Part shown: one piece after another, positions 37,145-44,608 of the stretch
How positions within the stretch are numbered: position 1 is the first letter of the stretch
How the letters are laid out: each line of letters begins with the position of its first letter
Assembly: GCA_902602885.1 (NCBI GenBank)
Contig: CACKSM010000007.1
Span: 1 to 44,608, forward strand
Direction of reading: 5' to 3'
DNA length: 44,608 bases
Source of the DNA: an uncultured Alphaproteobacteria bacterium
GTDB lineage: Bacteria; Pseudomonadota; Alphaproteobacteria; HIMB59; GCA-002718135
Notes under the pieces: generated by a model
Database searches by the model: none
What the model saw: only the letters and a program-made list of their open reading frames with translations
Told to the model about the DNA's origin: nothing
Program-made: the position numbers and the translations under genes

Positions 37145-37897
37145 ATGAAAGTTGAAATTATAAATCAATTAAAAGACAACTACTCTTTTGTTTTATATAA
37201 TGACACACTTAAGAGTTGTGTTATAGATCCTGCTGACAGTAATCCTATATTAAATTTTGCTCTTGAAAACAATTTAACCATAGAAGATATATTTATTACA
37301 CATCATCATAAAGATCATACATCAGGTGTAAAAGGAATACTTAATGCTTTTCCAGAAGTTAATATACACTCTCCCAGTGCTCAGATTGAAAATACAAGAT
37401 TCGTTTTACATGATGGAGATGAAGTCAACTCCTGCTTAAATACATTTAGAATAATAAAAACACCCGGGCATACATTAGATCATATAATTTACTATGATGA
37501 AAACAATGGTGTTTTATTTTGTGGTGATACACTGTTCAGACTTGGTTGTGGTCGTGTGTTCGAAGGAACATTAAATGAAATGTTTAACAGTTTACAAAAA
37601 ATTAATGAATTTGATAAAAATACAATTATTTATTGTGGTCATGAATATACTTTAAACAATTTAAATTTTCTTGAGAAAACACTCAAAACAGAAAGTTCTT
37701 ATTTGACAGTTAGAAACAAAATTAATGATGATTTAAATAATAAAGGAAAATCCGTACCTTTTTTATTAGATGATGAACAACGCTATAACTTATTCCTGAA
37801 TCAAAATTCAAAAATAGGTACTATAATTAAGAAAGAGCTAGGTTTTACAGACTTTGAATTATTTGCTTATTTGCGAAAAGCAAAGGATAGCTTTTAA
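37145..37897 (+). CDS. gloB: Hydroxyacylglutathione hydrolase
   Basis: THHHKDHTSG, FCGDTLFRLGCGRVFEG, CGHEYT. Confidence 0.92.
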   Translation: MKVEIINQLKDNYSFVLYNDTLKSCVIDPADSNPILNFALENNLTIEDIFITHHHKDHTSGVKGILNAFPEVNIHSPSAQIENTRFVLHDGDEVNSCLNTFRIIKTPGHTLDHIIYYDENNGVLFCGDTLFRLGCGRVFEGTLNEMFNSLQKINEFDKNTIIYCGHEYTLNNLNFLEKTLKTESSYLTVRNKINDDLNNKGKSVPFLLDDEQRYNLFLNQNSKIGTIIKKELGFTDFELFAYLRKAKDSF

Positions 37898-37977
37898 GGT
37901 CTTTATTTCCAGTATTTACGCCATATTTTTAATTTGACTATTAGCATAGTTCATTATAAACCCCGCCATCTAAAGAT

Positions 37978-38499
37978 ATGTTAGCAATTTTCAAAACTGG
38001 TGGAAAGCAATACTCAGCAAGAGCTGGTCAGGTACTTAAGGTAGAAAAACTTGAGGGATCCAAAGGTGATAAAGTATCTATTACTGATGTATTAGCGATC
38101 AGTGATAAAAGCACAAATAGCTTAGGCGAGCCATTACTAAAAGATGCTTCAATTGAAGCAAAAATTGTTGATCAAATCAGAGATAAAAAAATAATAGTTT
38201 TTAAAAAAAGAAAAAGACAAAATTACAGACTAACACAAGGTCATAGACAATATCTAACTGTATTAAGAATAGAATCAATTTCTTATGGTGGAAAAAAATC
38301 CACTGCTGAACCTGAAACAAAAAAAGTTAAAAAAACTGAAACTAAAGTTACTAAAGAAAAAATTGAGTCTAAAGAGGTAAGAGTTACAAAAAAGAAGACG
38401 GTTGCAAAAAAAGCAGTAAATAAAGCTTCACCTACTAAGAAAAAATCAGTAAAGAAAACTGTTAAAAAAACTGTTAAAACTAAAAAAGAAGATAAATAA
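37978..38499 (+). CDS. rplU: 50S ribosomal protein L21 with Lys-rich C-terminal extension
   Basis: [29 protein letters not shown]. Confidence 0.95.
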   Translation: MLAIFKTGGKQYSARAGQVLKVEKLEGSKGDKVSITDVLAISDKSTNSLGEPLLKDASIEAKIVDQIRDKKIIVFKKRKRQNYRLTQGHRQYLTVLRIESISYGGKKSTAEPETKKVKKTETKVTKEKIESKEVRVTKKKTVAKKAVNKASPTKKKSVKKTVKKTVKTKKEDK

Positions 38500-38756
38500 T
38501 GGCAACGAAAAAAGCAGGTGGTAGTTCTAGGAATGGAAGAGACTCGGCGGGTCGAAGACTTGGAGTTAAGAAATTTGGCGGTGAAAACGTAATAGCAGGA
38601 AACATTATTATTAGACAAAGAGGTACAAAGTTTCATCCAGGCGATAATGTTGGCATAGGTAAGGATCACACAATATTTGCTACAATAAATGGAAAAGTAG
38701 CTTTTAAAAAAACAAGAGTAAGAACTTTTGTATCAGTTGTTCCCACAGAACAATAA
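38499..38756 (+). CDS. rpmA: 50S ribosomal protein L27
   Basis: [29 protein letters not shown]. Confidence 0.97.
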   Translation: MATKKAGGSSRNGRDSAGRRLGVKKFGGENVIAGNIIIRQRGTKFHPGDNVGIGKDHTIFATINGKVAFKKTRVRTFVSVVPTEQ

Positions 38757-38779
38757 TCCCAATTAATTAAAAATTTATT

Positions 38780-39772
38780 ATGAAATTTTTAGATCAAGCA
38801 AAAATATATATTGCATCTGGTAATGGTGGAGATGGCTGCGCTAGTTTTCGTAGGGAAAAATATATTGAGTTTGGTGGCCCTAATGGAGGCGATGGAGGCA
38901 AAGGTGGAAATATTATTTTTAAAGTGGATGATAATTTAAACACACTAATTGATTTTAGATACCAACAACATTTTAAAGCAAAAAAAGGTGAAAATGGAAG
39001 GGGAAAAAATTTAACAGGAGCGAATGGAAGCAACATGGTTATTAAAGTTCCACCTGGAACAGAAATTTACAATGAAGATAAAACGGTATTGCTAACTGAT
39101 CTAACAAAAATTGATGAAGAATACATTTTATTAAAGGGTGGTAATGGCGGTTTAGGAAATAATCATTTTAAATCATCAGTTAACCAAGCTCCAAGAAAAT
39201 TTACAAAAGGTGAATTAGGAGAAGAACGATGGATATGGTTATCACTAAAATTATTTGCAGATATAGGAGTAATAGGCTTACCTAATGCAGGTAAATCAAC
39301 TCTGTTATCAACAATTTCTAATGCTAACCCAAAAATTGGGGATTATCCATTTACAACCTTACATCCTGTGCTTGGTACCGTGAAGCGCTTTGATAAAGAA
39401 ATTGTATTAGCAGATATCCCAGGGTTGATTGAAGGTGCGCATGAGGGAAAAGGTTTGGGAGATAAATTTTTAGCACATATTGAGAGGTGTAAATATTTAC
39501 TTCATTTGGTAGATATAAATGACGAAAATTGGTACGAAAACTATATCACAGTAAGAAACGAAATTTCAAAATATAGTGAAAAAGTATCCTCAAAAAAAGA
39601 AATAATTGTTTTAACCAAAGTTGATTTACTTAATGAAAATTTAGAGCAAAAAAAAATTAAGATCAATCAAAAGTTAAATTCTGATATTCTTTTTATATCA
39701 AGTTTTAATAATGAAGGTATAGATGATCTAATTGATTATTTATTCAAATATAATGAAATCACAAATGATTAA
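38780..39772 (+). CDS. obgE: GTPase Obg
   Basis: GGxGG N-domain; GLPNAGKSTL, ADIPGLIEGA. Confidence 0.96.
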   Translation: MKFLDQAKIYIASGNGGDGCASFRREKYIEFGGPNGGDGGKGGNIIFKVDDNLNTLIDFRYQQHFKAKKGENGRGKNLTGANGSNMVIKVPPGTEIYNEDKTVLLTDLTKIDEEYILLKGGNGGLGNNHFKSSVNQAPRKFTKGELGEERWIWLSLKLFADIGVIGLPNAGKSTLLSTISNANPKIGDYPFTTLHPVLGTVKRFDKEIVLADIPGLIEGAHEGKGLGDKFLAHIERCKYLLHLVDINDENWYENYITVRNEISKYSEKVSSKKEIIVLTKVDLLNENLEQKKIKINQKLNSDILFISSFNNEGIDDLIDYLFKYNEITND

Positions 39773-40868
39773 AAAATATAAAAAAGTAGTTGTAAAAATT
39801 GGTTCAAATTCAATTGTTGATTCGAAAACAAAAAAGATCAAATCTAAGTGGTTAGATAATTTATGTAAAGACATTGCGGAATTGAATAAAACAAAAAAAA
39901 TTGTGATTGTATGTTCTGGAGCTATTGCTTTAGGTGCGAAAAGTATTTCAAATACAAATTTAAGAAAATTAGAAGATAAACAGGCAGCAGCTTCAGTTGG
40001 TCAAATTGAATTAGCCCATCAATGGCGAAATAAACTAGGAAAATACAAGATAGGTGTTTCTCAAATTTTATTAACATTAGAAGATAGCGAGGAAAGGCGA
40101 CGATATTTAAATGCTAGAAATACAATATCATCATTACAAAGTAAAAACATAATCCCAATCATTAATGAAAATGACACTGTTGCTACTGAGGAAATTCGCT
40201 ATGGTGATAATGATAGACTTGCAGCCCGAGTAGCACAAATGATTGAAGCTGATTTATTAATTTTATTAAGTGATGTTGATGGTTTATATCAAGGTAATCC
40301 AAAAAAAGATAAGGATGTCAAAAAAATTTCAGAGGTATTTAAAATTGATAAAAAAATTGAAGAACTTGGTAATTATCAATCTTCTGAGTTAGGTAGTGGA
40401 GGAATGGCCACAAAAATTTTAGCAGCAAAGATATGTGCTGGAAACGGTTGTGCTACAATAATCACTAATAGTGATAAAAACAGACCAATCAGTAATATTA
40501 ATAAAAAAAATTCAACAATTTTTTATCCCTTAACTTCTACCAATTCGTCCAAAAAGAAATGGTTATTAAATCATTTAAAACCATCAGGATCAATTATTAT
40601 TGATACAGGGGCTCAAAATGCAATTTTGAAAAATAAAAGTCTTCTTCCTGCAGGTGTAATAGATATCAAGGGAAGGTTCAAAAGAGGTGATGTAATATCT
40701 ATCTTAGTTGAGAATGGTCAGAAGGTAGCAATAGGTATATCTGCTTATGATTTTAATGATGCAAAAAAAATTATTGGAAAGAAAAGTAAAGAAATTTATA
40801 AAGTTTTAGGTTTCGAAGGAAGAGAGGAAGTGGTACATAAAGATAATTTAGTTAAGCTTTCTACATGA
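39732..40868 (+). CDS. proB: Glutamate 5-kinase (true start likely 39754 or 39766)
   Basis: VVKIGSNSIV, IINENDTVATEEIRYGDNDRLAA, C-terminal PUA. Confidence 0.94.
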   Translation: MIIYSNIMKSQMIKKYKKVVVKIGSNSIVDSKTKKIKSKWLDNLCKDIAELNKTKKIVIVCSGAIALGAKSISNTNLRKLEDKQAAASVGQIELAHQWRNKLGKYKIGVSQILLTLEDSEERRRYLNARNTISSLQSKNIIPIINENDTVATEEIRYGDNDRLAARVAQMIEADLLILLSDVDGLYQGNPKKDKDVKKISEVFKIDKKIEELGNYQSSELGSGGMATKILAAKICAGNGCATIITNSDKNRPISNINKKNSTIFYPLTSTNSSKKKWLLNHLKPSGSIIIDTGAQNAILKNKSLLPAGVIDIKGRFKRGDVISILVENGQKVAIGISAYDFNDAKKIIGKKSKEIYKVLGFEGREEVVHKDNLVKLST

Positions 40869-42118
40869 GTATTGAAAATAATATTATTGAATTAGGCAAA
40901 AAAGCAAAATCTGCCTCTCTAAATATGAAAGTCTGTAGCAGTGATCAAAAAAATCTTGCTTTAACAAAACTCACTAAAAATTTAGATAAAAATAGAAATA
41001 AAATTCTTGAAGCAAATAAAATAGATTTAGAAAATGGTGAAAAAAAATCTTTAGCTAAGCCTTTAATAAATAGACTTACATTAACTGAAAAATCTATTGA
41101 TGGATTGATTACATCAATTGAAGATATAATCGAAATACCAGATCCAATTGGCATTACGTTAGAAGAATGGGAAAGACCTAATGGTTTAAAGTTTCGTAAA
41201 ATTTCAACACCACTTGGTGTATTAGGGGTAATTTATGAATCCAGACCGAACGTCACTGTTGATGCGTCTTGTCTTTCCATAAAATCTGGTAATTGTATAA
41301 TTTTAAGAGGTGGTAGTGATAGTTTTCATTCCTCTAAAGAATTGGTAAATAATATTACAAATGCTTTCACGGAAGCTGGCCTCCCAGAACATTGTGTCCA
41401 AATGATTAATACACCTGAAAGAGAAGCAGTTGATCATTTACTAAGCATGAGAGATTATGTTGACGTTATTATTCCTAGGGGTGGCAAAGGTTTGATTGAA
41501 AAAATTAATTCAGCAAGCAAAATACCCGTTATCAAACATTTAGATGGTATATGTCATGTGTATGTAGATAAAGATGCTGATTTAAGCATTGCTGAAAAAG
41601 TAGTTTTTAATAGTAAAATGAGACGTCCTGAAATTTGTGGTGCTGCAGAAACACTTTTAATTGATGAAAAAATTAAAGACGAAGCAATGAAAATATTAAA
41701 ACCTCTAAAAGAAGTAAATTGTGAAATTCGAGGCGATGAATATATTCAGTCTTTAGATAACGATTTTAAAACGGCAAGTGAAGAAGATTGGTCATTAGAA
41801 TATTTAGATAAAATTTTATCAGTAAAAATTGTTTCAGGAGTTGATGAAGCGGTTAAGCATATAAATAATTATTCTTCTGGACATACGGAAAGTATAATTA
41901 CACAAAGTGAAAAAACCTTTGAAAAATTTTATAATAAAATTGACAGCGCAATAATACTTAAAAATGCATCTACACAATTTGCAGATGGCGGTGAATTTGG
42001 TTTTGGTGCTGAGATAGGAATCTCAACAGACAAAATACATGTAAGAGGACCAGTGGGAACAAAACATTTAACTACATTTAAATATGTAGTTAATGGTAGT
42101 GGTCAGGAAAGACCTTAA
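40865..42118 (+). CDS. proA: Glutamate-5-semialdehyde dehydrogenase
   Basis: YESRPNVTVDA, KMRRPEICGAAETLL. Confidence 0.95.
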   Translation: MSIENNIIELGKKAKSASLNMKVCSSDQKNLALTKLTKNLDKNRNKILEANKIDLENGEKKSLAKPLINRLTLTEKSIDGLITSIEDIIEIPDPIGITLEEWERPNGLKFRKISTPLGVLGVIYESRPNVTVDASCLSIKSGNCIILRGGSDSFHSSKELVNNITNAFTEAGLPEHCVQMINTPEREAVDHLLSMRDYVDVIIPRGGKGLIEKINSASKIPVIKHLDGICHVYVDKDADLSIAEKVVFNSKMRRPEICGAAETLLIDEKIKDEAMKILKPLKEVNCEIRGDEYIQSLDNDFKTASEEDWSLEYLDKILSVKIVSGVDEAVKHINNYSSGHTESIITQSEKTFEKFYNKIDSAIILKNASTQFADGGEFGFGAEIGISTDKIHVRGPVGTKHLTTFKYVVNGSGQERP

Positions 42119-42697
42119 TTGAAAAAGATTGGACTTCTGGGAGGGTCTTTTGATCCGCCACATCGAGGGCATCTATTTATTTCAAATGAAGCTAAAAAAG
42201 TATTACATCTAGATGAAATTTGGTGGTTAGTTACACCTCAGAACCCTTTGAAGATTTCAAAACCTGCAACATACGAAGAAAGATTACAAAATTGTAAACA
42301 AATTACAAAAAATTTTCCTATAAAAATATTAGAAGTAGAAAAAAAAATTAAATCTCAATACTCTTATCAAACAATTAAATTTCTAATTCAATATTATAAA
42401 AATATTAAATTTTTTTGGTTAATGGGTGCAGACAATTTAGTTAATTTCCACGAATGGGAAAAATGGCAATCAATTTTTCATATTATCTCTATTGTTATTT
42501 TTAGAAGACATGGATATAATACAAATGCTTTGAAAAGTGTTGCAGCAAAAAAATTTATTCATCACAAATATATAGCTCAAGACATAGAACATGTTTCAAA
42601 AAAAATTCCTGCATGGACTTTGATTCAAAATAAAGAAATTAAAATTTCATCATCTGAAATTAGAAATCAAAGAAATAAATTAAGAGGCAAATATTAA
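42119..42697 (+). CDS. nadD: Nicotinate-nucleotide adenylyltransferase
   Basis: GLLGGSFDPPHRGHL, TTG start. Confidence 0.92.
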   Translation: MKKIGLLGGSFDPPHRGHLFISNEAKKVLHLDEIWWLVTPQNPLKISKPATYEERLQNCKQITKNFPIKILEVEKKIKSQYSYQTIKFLIQYYKNIKFFWLMGADNLVNFHEWEKWQSIFHIISIVIFRRHGYNTNALKSVAAKKFIHHKYIAQDIEHVSKKIPAWTLIQNKEIKISSSEIRNQRNKLRGKY

Positions 42698-43046
42698 TAA
42701 AATTACTTCATTAACAGAAAATATTGTATCAATACTAAGTGATGCAAAAGCTGAAGATATAAAAGTAATTGATTTATCTAATAAATCATCCGTTGCTGAT
42801 GCCTTTGTGATTGCTACCTGTAGATCAACTAGACATTCAGATGCTACAGCAGATGAAATGGTAAAAAAATTAAAAAAAGCAGGGATAAAATGTCCGAATC
42901 CTGAAGGAAGACCTCAATGTGACTGGATAATTGTTGATGCAGGTGAGATCATTGTTCATTTGTTTCGACAAGAAATTAGAGAATTATATGCATTAGAAAA
43001 ATTATGGGAAGTAAGCTTTGATTCTTCACAAACTAAACTAGCTTAA
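42693..43046 (+). CDS. rsfS: Ribosomal silencing factor RsfS, likely non-ATG start
   Basis: Conserved N-terminus (LTENIVSILSDAKAEDIKVIDLSNKSSVADAFVIATCRST) lies upstream of the tracker start at 42807; AGAGG precedes ATT at 42693. Confidence 0.85.
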   Translation: MNKITSLTENIVSILSDAKAEDIKVIDLSNKSSVADAFVIATCRSTRHSDATADEMVKKLKKAGIKCPNPEGRPQCDWIIVDAGEIIVHLFRQEIRELYALEKLWEVSFDSSQTKLA

Positions 43047-43051
43047 AATAT

Positions 43052-44347
43052 ATGATAATTTCAAAAAATGTATTTTTAAAAGTAATACTACTGTTCACCC
43101 TCGTTACACTTCTTGCACCTAAAACATATGGATCTTCTTCAGATGAAGAAAAATATAAATATTTAGATCTATTTGGACAAGTATTTGATAGGGTAAGATC
43201 TTCCTATGTGGAAGAGGTTACGGATCAAGAATTAATTGAAAAAGCGATTGATGGAATGTTGTCAGGTTTAGATCCTCATTCTGGTTTTATGAATGAAGAA
43301 GTATTTCAAGAAATGCAAATGGATACTGAGGGTAAATTTGGTGGATTAGGTATTGAAATTACCATGGAGGAAGGTTTTGTGAAAGTCATTGCTCCGATAG
43401 AAGACACACCGGCATATGATGCTGGAGTTCTTGCAGGTGATTATATTATTCAAATAGACGAAACACCTGTTTTTGGTCTAACTCTAAATGAAGCTGTTGA
43501 ATTAATGAGAGGCAAAAAAGGTGAGCCAATAGTAATTACTATTTCAAGAGCAAATACTGAACCCTTTGAGATTGAAATTATCAGAGATTATATCAAAATT
43601 AGATCAGTTAAAAGTGAAGTGCTTAACAATATTGGATACTTAAGAATAACATCTTTTAATGAACAAACAGAAAGTGGTCTTCTAAATGCTATAAAAAAGA
43701 TTGAACAAGAAAAGAAAATAAAAGGTTACGTTTTAGATGTACGGTCAAACCCAGGTGGTCTTCTTACACAAGCAGTTAAGGTAACGGATATATTCTTGGA
43801 AAGAGGAGAAATTGTTTCAACAAGAGGTAGAGATAAAAAAGACATAAGAAGATATCGTGCAAAAAAATCTGATAGAACTAATGGAAAACCACTTGTTGTA
43901 GTTATTGATGGTGGTTCTGCATCAGCTTCTGAAATTGTTGCAGGCGCACTTCAAGATCATAAAAGAGCAATCATTATAGGTACACAATCTTTTGGAAAGG
44001 GTTCAGTTCAAACAATAATTCCTTTCCAAGTTTCAAATAGTGATAATCTAACTGGTATAAGATTAACTACCGCCAGATATTATACTCCTTCAGGTGAATC
44101 AATCCAAGGCAAGGGTATTGTTCCAGATATAATCATTGAACAAGGAGAATTTGAATCTTTTGATTATAAAAGATTTTCTGAATCGGATCTAAAAGACTCT
44201 CTTGATAAAAATAATGAAGAAGATATAGAAGAAAATGAAGATAATGAATTAAGTGAATTTGAAAAACGTTTAGAGATTGATTATCAACTTCGAAGAGCCT
44301 TTGATCTTGTGCAAGGTGTAAGTCTCTTTAATGAAACTCAAGAATAA
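43052..44347 (+). CDS. ctpA: Carboxyl-terminal processing protease
   Basis: PDZ domain; [31 protein letters not shown]. Confidence 0.93.
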   Translation: MIISKNVFLKVILLFTLVTLLAPKTYGSSSDEEKYKYLDLFGQVFDRVRSSYVEEVTDQELIEKAIDGMLSGLDPHSGFMNEEVFQEMQMDTEGKFGGLGIEITMEEGFVKVIAPIEDTPAYDAGVLAGDYIIQIDETPVFGLTLNEAVELMRGKKGEPIVITISRANTEPFEIEIIRDYIKIRSVKSEVLNNIGYLRITSFNEQTESGLLNAIKKIEQEKKIKGYVLDVRSNPGGLLTQAVKVTDIFLERGEIVSTRGRDKKDIRRYRAKKSDRTNGKPLVVVIDGGSASASEIVAGALQDHKRAIIIGTQSFGKGSVQTIIPFQVSNSDNLTGIRLTTARYYTPSGESIQGKGIVPDIIIEQGEFESFDYKRFSESDLKDSLDKNNEEDIEENEDNELSEFEKRLEIDYQLRRAFDLVQGVSLFNETQE

Positions 44348-44349
44348 TA

Positions 44350-44608
44350 ATGCAAAAAAAATATAGAAAATGTGTGGGAATGATGATTCTCAATGCAAGA
44401 AATCAAATTTTAGTTGGTCGAAGATTAGATCATCCAAGTGGATATTGGCAAATGCCTCAAGGTGGTATCGATGAAAATATAAGTGATGTAAGGGATGAAA
44501 TATTTGGCCCCGTTCTTCACGTGTTAACTTTTAAATCGAAAAATTTAAATGAATTATGCAATCAAATAAATTCATTGAATTATGGTTTAACTTTAGGAAT
44601 TCATAGTA
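44350..44608 (+). other. rppH N-terminus fused in frame to PutA/P5CDH-like sequence (probable chimera; runs off the window)
   Basis: [42 protein letters not shown] (RppH) then [37 protein letters not shown] (P5CDH). Confidence 0.8.

Noticed and set aside
38283-38669. Minus-strand 128-aa ORF
   Set aside because: Antisense to the Lys-rich rplU tail and rpmA; low-complexity mirror ORF.
1-44608. CRISPR arrays, IS elements, rRNA genes
   Set aside because: No regularly spaced repeats, transposase motifs or rRNA sequence seen on reading.

Overview
44.6-kb segment of an AT-rich, gene-dense genome. Gene content looks like a marine alphaproteobacterium (SAR11/HIMB59-like); this is inferred from gene order and composition and was not tested. 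Most of the window is ordinary chromosome: a deoxy-sugar catabolism cluster, galE-galT, coq7/dsbB, a beta-oxidation/acyl-CoA ligase block, argH-lysA, a tyrA / chorismate mutase-hisC pair, SAM-II riboswitch-metX-metW, rplU-rpmA-obgE-proB-proA-nadD-rsfS-ctpA, and the start of rppH. The accessory part is a ~9.55-kb integrated element between a tRNA-Leu(CAA) (8406-8490) and a 62-bp copy of its 3' end (attL 8430-8491, attR 17976-18037). It has a tyrosine integrase beside the tRNA, a CHC2 zinc-finger ORF plus a separate TOPRIM/SF3-like primase-helicase, small HTH/RHH proteins, a DsrE-like gene behind a 22-bp perfect palindrome, and two orphan cargo genes with a duplicated leader. No recognisable capsid, terminase or relaxase gene was seen, so it resembles a satellite or plasmid-like integrative element. 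The attR end has tandem 11-bp arm-type repeats, a dense GANTC cluster and a hairpin-rich region. At the right edge of the window rppH runs in frame into a PutA/P5CDH-like sequence, probably a chimeric junction.
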